From positions 1-64,000 of the forward strand of contig JAPSHX010000017.1 in assembly GCA_031179305.1 (NCBI GenBank): DNA of 64,000 nucleotides. The letters are read 5' to 3'. The notes under the pieces are model-generated. The model was not told the DNA's origin and made no database searches. It saw only the letters and a program-made list of their open reading frames with translations. Every line of letters begins with the position of its first letter. Position 1 is the stretch's first letter. The translations under genes and the position numbers were made by a program. The DNA comes from Paenarthrobacter sp. (GTDB lineage Bacteria; Actinomycetota; Actinomycetes; Actinomycetales; Micrococcaceae). This document shows positions 8,139 to 16,847 of this stretch, one piece after another.

Positions 8139-9209
8139 TTACTTGCCAGCCGCGTCCGCTGCTTTACCCAGCTGCGGCAGGAAAGTATCCAGTGCCCACG
8201 GCAGGCTGAGCGGCGAGGAAGCGGAGATGGACAGCGTCAGGGTGTTGTCCGAATCGGCAACCAACGCGCCCTTCTTTATGGCCGGGATCTGGCCGAGCAG
8301 CGGGTCAGTCTTGATGGCCTCTGCTGTAGTGGCGTCCGGAACCCATGTGACGAAGATGTCGGACTCGAGCTCGTTGGCCTTCTCAGCGGACCACGGGATG
8401 AAGAAGTCGGTGGACGTCTTGGTGTTCTGCTCCACCACGGGAGCGAGCTTCATGCCGATCTCGGAGAGGAAACGGGGGCGGTTGTCGATAGCGGTGTAGA
8501 CGTTGGCGCCGTCACCCTTGGCGGGCTCGAGGTTGCCGTAGATGAACGTCTTGTCCTTGATCTGCGGGAAGTTGGAAACCTTGTCCTTGACGGTGGCCTC
8601 GGTGTCCTCGATCAGCTTTTTGGCTTCGGCTTCCTTGCCCAGTGCCTTGCCGATCAAAGTGGTGCTTTCCTGCCACGGCGTGCCGTAAGCGAGCTCCGGC
8701 TGGGCCACAACGGGTGCAATCTCGCTGAGCTTCTTGTAGTCAGCCTCTTCCAGGCCCGAGTAAGCGGCCAGAATAACGTCCGGGCTGAGCTTGGCGATCT
8801 CGGTGAAGTTGATGCCGTCAGCCTCGGAGAACTGGACCGGAGCCTTGTCGGTGCCAAAGCCGGCGCCAAGCTTCTCCAGCGCTGCATCCTTCCAAGGGGT
8901 TGAGCCCTTGTCGTTGTTGCCCCATTCGTTCTTCGGAACGCCGACAGGGACAACACCCAGGGCGATCGCGATGTCGTCGTTGACCCACGAGACGGTAACT
9001 ACGCGCTTGGGCTGTTCCTTGATGGTGGTCTCACCAAAGACGTTCTTGATGGTCACCGGGAAAGTCGCCGATGCTGCCTGCTCAGTTGCCGGAGCGGACG
9101 TTGCGGGGCCGGTCGAGCAGCCGGTGAGGGTAAGAGCGACGGCGGCCAAAGCGGCCGTCGCGGTTCCTGCTGTTTTCAGCAGGGCGCGGCGTGGGAGAAG
9201 GGAAGCCAC
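8139..9209 (-). CDS. Iron-siderophore substrate-binding lipoprotein (FepB-like)
   Basis: 356-residue extracellular binding protein, first gene of the uptake operon. The signal peptide carries PRRALLK, which could be a Tat motif, and a lipobox LTGC with Cys31 as the lipidated residue. The mature part is a class III periplasmic-binding fold: KRVVTVSWVNDDIAIALGVVPVGVPK, then LSPDVILAAYSGL and the long linking helix. Siderophore type cannot be told from sequence. An iron-box-like palindrome lies 28 bases upstream of the ATG. Confidence 0.94.
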   Translation of the reverse strand: MASLLPRRALLKTAGTATAALAAVALTLTGCSTGPATSAPATEQAASATFPVTIKNVFGETTIKEQPKRVVTVSWVNDDIAIALGVVPVGVPKNEWGNNDKGSTPWKDAALEKLGAGFGTDKAPVQFSEADGINFTEIAKLSPDVILAAYSGLEEADYKKLSEIAPVVAQPELAYGTPWQESTTLIGKALGKEAEAKKLIEDTEATVKDKVSNFPQIKDKTFIYGNLEPAKGDGANVYTAIDNRPRFLSEIGMKLAPVVEQNTKTSTDFFIPWSAEKANELESDIFVTWVPDATTAEAIKTDPLLGQIPAIKKGALVADSDNTLTLSISASSPLSLPWALDTFLPQLGKAADAAGK

Positions 9210-9236
9210 GGTACTCCTTAAGTAAGTGATGCGAAC

Positions 9237-9255
9237 CTAAGTAAGGCTAGCCTAG
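9237..9255 (-). promoter_or_regulatory. IdeR/DtxR-type iron box
   Basis: CTAAGTAAGGCTAGCCTAG matches 14 of 19 positions of the iron-box consensus TTAGGTTAGGCTAACCTAA and contains the perfect palindrome AGGCTAGCCT (9244-9253). It lies just upstream of the siderophore-binding protein, where iron-loaded DtxR/IdeR would repress the whole operon. Confidence 0.85.
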
Positions 9256-9698
9256 CCTGTCGCGAATTAAGAAACGTTTGCGTCACCTAATCCGACTGTT
9301 AATCGAAATGGGACGCAGCTCACACGCTCTCTCACATCCCAAGCCCTTCATCCGAACCCTCTTCCACATCCCGAGCCCTTCACCCGAACCCTCTTCCAGT
9401 GGACATCTGCCCGGAAGTTTTGAAAGTATTAGCGGCAGCGGACTACCGCTTCCAAGGATCACGACGAGGGGATGAGCGTGCGCACTGTTTCAGTTGCTGC
9501 AGCCATGGTTAGCGAGGTGGCCGCTTTGGCCTGCTTGGCACTCCCCCGCACGTCGGCATCTTCCTGGGTTTAAGGCACGCCCTGTTATTAGGGGCTATAG
9601 AGCTGTGCCCTTCTTCGCACGATGACCGACGCCTGCTGCAATTTCCCGCGCACATCTTCAGCGCGCGTACGTCGACCATTTCCGAAAGAAGCTTTGCC
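9256..9698. other. 443-bp intergenic region with a 32-bp tandem repeat
   Basis: Gap between the divergent siderophore operon and the FBP-domain gene. It contains two adjacent 32-bp copies at 9333-9396 and otherwise no gene I can support. A 33-codon open frame from 9475 has no properly spaced ribosome site. Confidence 0.6.
9333..9396. repeat. Tandem repeat, 2 x 32 bp
   Basis: Copies 9333-9364 and 9365-9396 begin with CACATCCC and end with CCGAACCCTCTTC; they differ at two positions only. The exact head-to-tail arrangement suggests a slippage or recombination duplication. No protein reading is supported. Confidence 0.85.
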
Positions 9699-10193
9699 AT
9701 GCAGAAAATCACTGCCCCACAGATCCGTTCGTCCTTCATTAACGCCAGTCGCTCCGAGGCTGCCAGGCTGAACCTCCCCCGCAACTTCGAAACCATCGAC
9801 TGGGACAACCTGGAATTCCTGGGTTGGCGGGACGAAAAGATGCCTCAGCGCGGTTACCTCGTGGTTCCGCACCGGGGCAAACTCACCGGAATCATGCTCC
9901 GCGCACCTGAAGGCGGCTCCGGGAAGAGGCGCGTAGTACTCTGCGAACTCTGCCGCGACGTGTTTTCGAAGGACGACGTTTACCTGTGGGTCGCCAAGAA
10001 AGCCGGTCAATCCGGTAAGGACGGGAACACCGTGGGGACACTGATCTGCGCCGAATTCGGCTGCAGCGCCAACGTGCGGAAGGAACCGCCCGCCAACGAG
10101 ATCAACCCGGACCCGGCCGCCGTCGTTGTTCGACAAATCGCAGGGCTGGAGTCAAGAACTGAACAGTTCCTTGACCGGGTCCGTGCGAAGTAA
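9699..10193 (+). CDS. FBP-domain protein (FusB-like treble-clef zinc finger)
   Basis: 164-residue protein of the FBP/FusB-related family. The N-terminal half contains the typical DNLEFLGWRDEKMPQRGYLV. The C-terminal half is a treble-clef zinc finger with CELCRDVF and CAEFGC as metal-ligand pairs. FusB proteins rescue elongation factor G from fusidic acid; for the actinobacterial members this role is only inferred. The ATG follows GAAAGAAG with good spacing. The gene converges on the MksB-like gene. Confidence 0.88.
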   Translation: MQKITAPQIRSSFINASRSEAARLNLPRNFETIDWDNLEFLGWRDEKMPQRGYLVVPHRGKLTGIMLRAPEGGSGKRRVVLCELCRDVFSKDDVYLWVAKKAGQSGKDGNTVGTLICAEFGCSANVRKEPPANEINPDPAAVVVRQIAGLESRTEQFLDRVRAK

Positions 10194-10206
10194 TTCCAAG
10201 TAACAA

Positions 10207-10274
10207 GCCCAAGTAGGTAGCAGCAAGTGCCGTTTGGGACCCTCAAAACGACCTGAACTGCTACCTACTTGGGC
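10207..10274. repeat. Intergenic palindromic repeat, family A copy 1
   Basis: Perfect 17-bp arms (GCCCAAGTAGGTAGCAG and its complement) around 34 bases that include CCTCAAAACGACCTGAA. A related element, inverted relative to this one, lies at 36962-37029. It sits between two convergent genes and may act as a two-way terminator, but its recurrence with a shared internal sequence points to a dispersed REP-like element. Confidence 0.8.
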
Positions 10275-10294
10275 CCGCCGGACGAGAGGTGACG

Positions 10295-13200
10295 TCAGCG
10301 CAGAACGATGTCAACCGGGTTGGCCTCGGAACGCCACGCTCCCGGCTCCCCGGGTCCAGCGATGACCGGAGCCGTGAGCACACCCGAGCGGTTAGTGCGC
10401 TTGTCCCGGAGGATTTCCGTGACGGAGCCCAGGTGCCGGGACAGGTCGATCACGTTTTCCGGGGCCGCGAGGAGCAACTGGAAACCGAATTCGTGAAGCG
10501 CCTTGATACCCGCACCCGCAAATTCCTCGGAAGCCAACACGAAGGCTTCGTCCATCATCACCGTGCCGTACGTGGTGAAGCCTTGCTCGGCGATTCCCAA
10601 CTGGTAGCTCAGAGCCGCGGCCATGATGAACGCCGTGAAGCGTTGACGCTCACCGCCTGACATGGAGCCGGTGTCGGCATGCATGAAGACCTCGGTCTTC
10701 TTTTTGCCCGATTTTCCAGAGGCGCCGGCCTTACCCGATTTCGAAGCAACCTCGCGGTGTTCCTTGCACTGGATAAACAGGTGACCGCGCACGTCCAGCA
10801 CCTCCGCCCGCCAGCGCCGGTCCTCCGGCGTCTGCGAGCCAAGCCGCTTTACCAACGTCTCCAACGACTTATAGCGCGCGGTGAGCTCGGCGTCGTCCTC
10901 GATTTCTGCCGTTGAACCAGCACCCATTGAAGCGGCAGCACCGCGGGACGGCCGCGTGTGCTTCGCCTTCAGGGCGTTCTGGATTGCGTCCTTGAATTGT
11001 TTGGCCGTGGCTGGAAGCGTCTGCTTGATGTCCAATTCCAGGAAGCTGCCCTCATGGAAGTTGACCTGCGACAGGATGCCGTTGAGGGGCAGGATGCGGC
11101 TGGTGATGCTGCGGCGTTCCTCGTCCAACAAATGAAGGAGTGTACTGAACGATTCATGCGTGCGTTGGTTGAAGAACAGCCGGAATTCGGCCTCCTGAGC
11201 GGGCAAGCCATCGCTCACGATCGCGTGGTACCGGGATTCGAAGTCCCCGGCGGCTCCGATCGAGGTGCCGTGGTCGGCGCTGATGGCGCTTCCCCAGTCG
11301 CGCACGAACGCCTCAAACATGCGGGTCAGCCGTTCGGCCGTCGCCTGGCCGCGGGATTCTGCGGCATGCAGTTCGTCGAGCAGCCTGTTCCGGACGCTGT
11401 TGGCGAGGTTGTCGAGCTCGTACAGTTCGGAGACTTCAGCGGCACCGTCGAAGTACGGCTCCAGCGCGGTGACGGTAGAGGCCGACGGCGGTGCTTGCTC
11501 CAGCTTCAACCTCGCCGTATCGAGCAGGCCATCCGCCGTGGTCATCTTGTGGTCCAGCGCCTTGTATTCGCTCTGGAGGACGGCCGCCGTACCTGTGGAG
11601 GACTGGTGCTTTTCCCGGACAGTTTCAATGTTGGCACGCAAGGGCTCCAGGTCTGCCTGTGCAGCCAAGGCGTCCGTCAGGCGCTGTTCGATCCTGGCGA
11701 GCTCATCTGCGGCGACGACTGCGGAGACCTGCTCCCACGGGCGCTCATCTTCAGCGACCGTGCGCAGCGCTTCGAGCTGACGGGCCATGCCCTGATGCGA
11801 ATCTTCGCGGCTCTGGGCAAGTTCCGCGGCCTTCACGAGCTCGTTTTCCAACTCCCCCACGCGCGCCGCCACCAGTTCGAGCTTGGAAGCGTTGTCGAAA
11901 CCGAGGACGTAGTCCTGGCGGCTCGTGAAACGGTCGTCCTTCTCCACTGTGTGCCGGTTGCGTTTAACCACGCCACCCAGACTCAGGCCCTTGTCCATCA
12001 ACGCAAGCTCGTCAGGGTCCTCAACGCACGGGTACGCGAAGTCCAAGGCAATCCGCTCGCGGATCCACTCCCCGGCGTCGGCATTGGCGCCCGAGGTGAG
12101 AATGCTCAACTTAGTCAAGAGGTCGCCGTCGGACACGTCCTCCACAGCCAGAGCGCCACCGGCAAGCGGTTTGGAAACATCGACAGCGCGAAGGGCGCCC
12201 CGAACGGTGTTGTCGTTCAGGTACCGCGTCACCGCGGCGAAATGCTCGCCCGGAACCAGCAACGTGGTGGCGAGGTTACGCAGCGCCCGCTCGGCAGCAG
12301 GGCGCCAATGATCCTGCCCCTCTGCGAGATCTATCAGCTCACCGCCAAACGGCATCCGCTCTTCCGGAATCCCTGTTGCTGCTGCGATAGCAGCCCGGTT
12401 CTCAATGCTCGACGGCGGCAGCAACGACTTGCGCGACCGCAACGAAAGCAGCTCCTGCTGGGCCGCAGCAAGCTCACGCTTCTTGGTCGCATGGCCGTCA
12501 AAGGCCTCAAAACGAAGCTCCTTGAGCGCCTCGGAATCGTCCTTCAACTCCGCCGAGCGAGCAGCTGCCTGCTCATGCGCCTGATCCCACCCCTCGGCGG
12601 ACCACTCGAGATTCAGTCCGGCGTCGGCCAACGCCTTCTTGGCCGAATCCTCAACTTGCTGACGCAGCTTGAGGCCAACCCGGGCGTTCTCCAACGACTG
12701 CTCAATCGCCGAAATGGCATTGCCGCCGCGGTTGTTGTAGTCCAGCTCAAGGTCACGGAGCTCCTTGGCCAAGGCATCCCGCACAGTGCGTTCAGCAGCC
12801 AGTTCCTGGGCTTTGGACTGAGCCAACTCCTTGAAACGGGCCAGCGTCTTGGCGTGCACCGTGACCGCGAGCTGCTGCTTGTAGGCCTCGAACTCCTCGC
12901 CGGCCAACTCCCGGAGACGGTTCGCGTCCAGCAACGCCTGCGCGTACTCCTTGTTCAGCCCCGGAACCGGAGCCAACTGGTCCCGCTGCTGTCGGACATC
13001 CTCCAACCGCTGCCGAATCGACATCAGGTTGCTGAATTCCTCCACCACGTCATCGGCGGCAGCCAACGTGGCCGGAGCGTCGAGCACCTGGTCGCGGAAG
13101 AACGTGTTCACGCTGCCGCCCAAGCCCTTACCGGCCTGGATTACGCGAAGCAGCGGAAGAGCCTGGTCCGAGTTGATACCCAGGAGCCTGCGGAACCTTT

Positions 13201-13786
13201 CGGCGAACGCCTTGTGCACGTCGAAGACCTGGCCCTCGGGGAAGATCGACTCCAACGCGCCCTTGGTAAACCGCTTCTGCGCAATGCCCTCGATCGCCTC
13301 AAGGTCCAACGGCTTGCTGTCAATCACATAAAAACGCCCGACACTCGACTCCGTGCCATTCTTTGGCAAATCGAACAAAGCCGACACCGTCACCTTCGTG
13401 CCGGCAGCGTTATCAAACGTCAGTGCGACGGCGGACCAGGTGGCACCGGGGCGCTGGAAGGCACTCGCCGAGCTATCCCCCACCGCCTTATCACCCACCT
13501 TGCCGCGCATGTAAGTGAAGGTGGTCCTCTTGTCCTCCACAGACCCGCCGGACCGCTGGGCCGCAGCCTCGTTCGAGCGCGGACGGGCATCAAACACACG
13601 GAGCATCGCATCAAAGAGAGTCGACTTGCCGACACCCGAGTTACCCGTCAAGAGGGTGCCCTTGCGGTCCACGTGCATGGTGTGAGCCCCATGGAAGGTG
13701 CCCCAGTTGACCACCTGCACGAGCGCCAAACGCATCTGGCCCGGGTTCGTGAGCTCGCCGAGCGGGAGCATGCTTGCGATCGTCAC
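10295..13786 (-). CDS. SMC-like ATPase MksB/JetC
   Basis: 1163-residue ATP-binding motor of an MksBEF/Wadjet condensin-like complex, related to MukB and annotated in many genomes as SbcC-like. Walker [10 protein letters not shown] is at residues 48-56. A long coiled coil runs on both sides of a hinge-like region near the middle (around [14 protein letters not shown]). The C-terminal head has the signature [10 protein letters not shown] (from about 1041) and Walker [10 protein letters not shown] (DE about 1079-1080). The ATG overlaps the MksE-like stop by 4 bases. A linker rich in Lys/Gly ([13 protein letters not shown]) precedes the signature. It ends the operon: no JetD gene follows. Confidence 0.93.
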   Translation of the reverse strand: MTIASMLPLGELTNPGQMRLALVQVVNWGTFHGAHTMHVDRKGTLLTGNSGVGKSTLFDAMLRVFDARPRSNEAAAQRSGGSVEDKRTTFTYMRGKVGDKAVGDSSASAFQRPGATWSAVALTFDNAAGTKVTVSALFDLPKNGTESSVGRFYVIDSKPLDLEAIEGIAQKRFTKGALESIFPEGQVFDVHKAFAERFRRLLGINSDQALPLLRVIQAGKGLGGSVNTFFRDQVLDAPATLAAADDVVEEFSNLMSIRQRLEDVRQQRDQLAPVPGLNKEYAQALLDANRLRELAGEEFEAYKQQLAVTVHAKTLARFKELAQSKAQELAAERTVRDALAKELRDLELDYNNRGGNAISAIEQSLENARVGLKLRQQVEDSAKKALADAGLNLEWSAEGWDQAHEQAAARSAELKDDSEALKELRFEAFDGHATKKRELAAAQQELLSLRSRKSLLPPSSIENRAAIAAATGIPEERMPFGGELIDLAEGQDHWRPAAERALRNLATTLLVPGEHFAAVTRYLNDNTVRGALRAVDVSKPLAGGALAVEDVSDGDLLTKLSILTSGANADAGEWIRERIALDFAYPCVEDPDELALMDKGLSLGGVVKRNRHTVEKDDRFTSRQDYVLGFDNASKLELVAARVGELENELVKAAELAQSREDSHQGMARQLEALRTVAEDERPWEQVSAVVAADELARIEQRLTDALAAQADLEPLRANIETVREKHQSSTGTAAVLQSEYKALDHKMTTADGLLDTARLKLEQAPPSASTVTALEPYFDGAAEVSELYELDNLANSVRNRLLDELHAAESRGQATAERLTRMFEAFVRDWGSAISADHGTSIGAAGDFESRYHAIVSDGLPAQEAEFRLFFNQRTHESFSTLLHLLDEERRSITSRILPLNGILSQVNFHEGSFLELDIKQTLPATAKQFKDAIQNALKAKHTRPSRGAAASMGAGSTAEIEDDAELTARYKSLETLVKRLGSQTPEDRRWRAEVLDVRGHLFIQCKEHREVASKSGKAGASGKSGKKKTEVFMHADTGSMSGGERQRFTAFIMAAALSYQLGIAEQGFTTYGTVMMDEAFVLASEEFAGAGIKALHEFGFQLLLAAPENVIDLSRHLGSVTEILRDKRTNRSGVLTAPVIAGPGEPGAWRSEANPVDIVLR

Positions 13787-14799
13787 TTCTGGGTCCCTTC
13801 AGCGTTGGTCGCGTCCGCGGCGGTACCGGACACATGCTCTGCATGCTCGCTCGTCCCTCGCTTAGACGCATGCTGCCGCATGTCCCCGGCATCGCCGCTG
13901 GTGCCGTTCCCGACTTCATCGGCATCACCGATCTCATCCGAAGAACGCTCGACGTCGGCGCTCACGTCAGCGGACCCGTCACCTTCAGAGTCCTCGTCCA
14001 GGTAGTCAGCTGAGGGCGTGGGTTGGTTGGGGTCGAGGTCCAGGAGGGGCTCCGTGCCGGATTCGTCGGCCGCTACTGCTATCAGGGCCTCGATTTGGGC
14101 CGGGATGTCGCCGATGTTTTCGAAGGGGAGTGCCAGCGGGAGGGCGTTGCTGATGGTGTACGTGTCATCCAGCGGGGTGGGGAGGATGAGTTGGCGGGCC
14201 AGGAGCTTTGTGATGGTGCGGGTGACAACGTCCGAGTCGCGGAGGGCGTCCTGTTGGCCGGAGGGTGTGTAGTTGGCGACGAGGTCCGCGATTTCTTCCC
14301 GGGTGATGGTCGGGTCAGTCTGGGCTGTGACGTGGCGGTCCAGCAGCAGGCGAAGGCGCAGCAGGACGATGGTTTCCACCCGGCTCAGGGCTCGCTGCTG
14401 GCGCAGGATGCTGGAACGGGAACTGGCGCCGATGACTTCGGGGTCAACGGGACGGAGGACTGCGATTTTGCGGTCGTGATCGAGCTGGAGGGTGAGGAAG
14501 AGCTCGGAAAGGCGGCTACGGAGGATCAACTGGTTATCCAGCAGAGTTGTCCACAATTTCTCATCGCGGCCACCGTCGATATACGGGCCCTTGAGCAGTT
14601 TCACCAGCGCATGCCGCACCTTCATGGGCAGCACTCCGGTGTCGCCGGGGAACAGCGCGGCGCCGTCCACGAACGTGTCCCGCGGCGTGACTCGGAATGG
14701 GTCCGTGTGGCTGACTTCAGGAGCAGGCTCAACATCAGTCACTTCTTCGGTGACCTCGTCCGCTTCGGTGATATCCGTCGTCGTGATTTCTTCAGTCAT
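13783..14799 (-). CDS. MksE/JetB-like protein (DUF4194)
   Basis: 338-residue winged-helix subunit (DUF4194, MukE-like) that bridges kleisin and motor. The conserved core spans about residues 45-245 ([27 protein letters not shown] onward). Both ends are unusual. The first 35 residues are acidic and Thr-rich. About 90 C-terminal residues after [15 protein letters not shown] are Asp/Glu/Ser-rich and look disordered, making the protein much longer than the usual 200-240 residues. It overlaps the gene before it by 8 bases and the gene after it by 4. Confidence 0.9.
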   Translation of the reverse strand: MTEEITTTDITEADEVTEEVTDVEPAPEVSHTDPFRVTPRDTFVDGAALFPGDTGVLPMKVRHALVKLLKGPYIDGGRDEKLWTTLLDNQLILRSRLSELFLTLQLDHDRKIAVLRPVDPEVIGASSRSSILRQQRALSRVETIVLLRLRLLLDRHVTAQTDPTITREEIADLVANYTPSGQQDALRDSDVVTRTITKLLARQLILPTPLDDTYTISNALPLALPFENIGDIPAQIEALIAVAADESGTEPLLDLDPNQPTPSADYLDEDSEGDGSADVSADVERSSDEIGDADEVGNGTSGDAGDMRQHASKRGTSEHAEHVSGTAADATNAEGTQK

Positions 14800-16249
14800 C
14801 AGAGTCCTTGTTCAGCGAGACGACAGGCAGGTACGCGGTGCGGATGCTGCCGTCGATTTGTTCGAAGTCGATGTGTTCCCAGGCGGCCCGGTCGAAGGCC
14901 GCGCCGGTCTGCAGTGCCATGGACAGCAGGGTGCGCACGGTGTTGATGTGCCGCTCTTCGGCGGGCAGGTTTTCCCACGCGTCGCCCAGCGTGGCTGCAC
15001 CTGCCATGGCTGCCCGGACAAGCTCAGGCCGCGCTTTGCCGGTTCGCGCTGACCGCACCCTGTCCGAGTCGCTGAAAGCGATCGGATCGGCCAGACGTGG
15101 TGGTGTTGCGAATTCGTCGGGGTCGAAAAGTTTGACCATGGCCAGCGACTCGAACCCGGCATTGAAAAGCGCGGGTCCGTGGACCAGGCCGGGTCGGTCC
15201 CGTTCATACGGCATGGATCGGATGGCTTGCTCGGCCTCAGCCAGCACCTTCCGCAGGCTGACGGACTGCCTGACGTCATCGCTCTGGATGTAAGTGTTGA
15301 GGCTTTCGGAGAGCTTGCCATAGATCCGCTGGATCTGGCTGTGCTGCGTTCGCAGCTCGGCCACCAGGTTTTTCAGCGTTTCGCGGTCCTCATGGGACAG
15401 GTCATCCGCGAACTGCCGGCTCAGCACCTCCCCGATCGCCGATCGGAACCGCAACTGCTGCTGCGGATCCTCCAGAAAAGCGGTGAACGAGCGGAAAGTG
15501 CGGCCCTCGGGGCTTTGCCGCAGGCGCTTGTCGGCTTCCAAAACCTGGGCCATGGTAGCCCCCTTGCTCAGGGATTCCTCGATGATCTGGTTGCGGAGTT
15601 CGCCCACCAGCTCTTCGATGCGGTCACGCATCTTCTTGTAATCGGCCGGCAGGCTGGCCGCGAGGTCCAGGATGTTGCCCGCCGCTTCAACGGCTTCTTC
15701 GTCGTCCAAGAGCCCGTCGAACTCTCCGGAGCTGATGTCTTCCACTAGCTGCTGGCGCTCTTGGATTTCGTCTTCAAGGGCTTCCAGTCTTGCGCTCTGG
15801 TCCGGGTTGGTCTCGTTGGCGAGCTTCTCAACGTCGCCCAGAAGCGTGCCAAGCCGGGAACCGTTCAGCGTGGAACGCTCGCTGGAGAGGCTGTCCAGAA
15901 ACGCGAGCACACGGGCCGCGGGTTCGGTAACTTCGTAGACGATCTGACCTGATTGGTTGCGCCTTGTCAGGAATTGCTTCCGGGTCCATTCGTCGCCGAA
16001 TAGCTTGCCGTTCTGCTGGCCGCCCAACGCCGGGTCCTGCCGACGGAGCTGCTCAAGGAAAGCGTCGACGTCGGCGTGAAACTCTTCGAGCGGAAGCTGC
16101 GGTCGAGTGCGGGTAAAGGATGCTTGCAACACCGCGATCACCCACGGCGCCGATCGCGTCAAAGCCCAGGCGGGGCCCTTGGTCAACTGTTCGAGGTCAC
16201 GAAGCCTGGCGCTGATGGCGTCGGCGGAGGACATGGCTGAACGGGACAA
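14792..16249 (-). CDS. MksF/JetA-like kleisin (DUF3375)
   Basis: 485-residue DUF3375 protein, the kleisin-like (MukF-type) subunit of the complex. Helical throughout, with [42 protein letters not shown] and [30 protein letters not shown] as recognisable blocks. First gene of the three. I chose the TTG at 16249 because GGAGAG lies 3 bases before it; the next ATG (16234) is too far from that site. Confidence 0.9.
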   Translation of the reverse strand: MSRSAMSSADAISARLRDLEQLTKGPAWALTRSAPWVIAVLQASFTRTRPQLPLEEFHADVDAFLEQLRRQDPALGGQQNGKLFGDEWTRKQFLTRRNQSGQIVYEVTEPAARVLAFLDSLSSERSTLNGSRLGTLLGDVEKLANETNPDQSARLEALEDEIQERQQLVEDISSGEFDGLLDDEEAVEAAGNILDLAASLPADYKKMRDRIEELVGELRNQIIEESLSKGATMAQVLEADKRLRQSPEGRTFRSFTAFLEDPQQQLRFRSAIGEVLSRQFADDLSHEDRETLKNLVAELRTQHSQIQRIYGKLSESLNTYIQSDDVRQSVSLRKVLAEAEQAIRSMPYERDRPGLVHGPALFNAGFESLAMVKLFDPDEFATPPRLADPIAFSDSDRVRSARTGKARPELVRAAMAGAATLGDAWENLPAEERHINTVRTLLSMALQTGAAFDRAAWEHIDFEQIDGSIRTAYLPVVSLNKDSDD

Positions 16250-16482
16250 CTACTCTCCTTCAGCTGCTGCGAAACTTGGCGGGCAGCGAAAACTGCCCCG
16301 TACAAGGTTAACGCAGAGCGCCGCAACCATTCCGTAACCTACCGCCCGGTATGGTTTCGATCCCATATCAACGCCGTCATAACACGTTTCTGCTCTGGCC
16401 GGAAAGTGCCCCCGCCCCTAGTGTCAGAGCATCGACGCAGCCACGCCGCGTCAACCCATGCATCGTCGCCCCGGGGGGAACC

Positions 16483-16785
16483 ATGAATTTCGACTTCACT
16501 GCGTTAGATACAGCCACCTACGTATTCATTGGAACGCTGGTTTTCGCTGCAATTCTGGTGGCCTTTATTGCCGCAGCAGCAATGGCAACAATTATTCTTA
16601 TCGGAGCAATGGGCATTGCCTGGTACGCCATTAAGGCGGTGCTGGGCGGCCTTGTCCACGGTATTAACTTTGCGTGGGACCGCGTGGTTCACCACGCTGG
16701 CCAAGTGGAAATTCCTAGCGAATTCCAGCCGCAGGTTTCCCCTAGCACCGGTAGCTACTCGCGGGTAGCATTGAGGGACAGCTGA
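16483..16785 (+). CDS. Small membrane protein of unknown function
   Basis: 100-residue protein starting MNFDFTALDTATYVFIG after a GGGGGG ribosome site. One long hydrophobic stretch (about residues 13-58, two helices rich in Ala/Ile) is followed by a soluble tail ending SRVALRDS. No family recognised. It stands alone between the divergent Mks operon and the acyl-CoA dehydrogenase gene. Confidence 0.7.
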   Translation: MNFDFTALDTATYVFIGTLVFAAILVAFIAAAAMATIILIGAMGIAWYAIKAVLGGLVHGINFAWDRVVHHAGQVEIPSEFQPQVSPSTGSYSRVALRDS

Positions 16786-16847
16786 AGGGTTCGCACCCAA
16801 GGCGGATCCTGGCTCCATCCGGCACCACCGGCTAGAGGAGTTATCCC

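Noticed and set aside
10958-14005. A 1015-codon open frame on the plus strand
   Set aside because: It is exactly antisense to the MksB/JetC-like gene, whose motifs are intact; the antisense product is Arg/Leu/Gln-rich with no domain. High GC makes such shadows.
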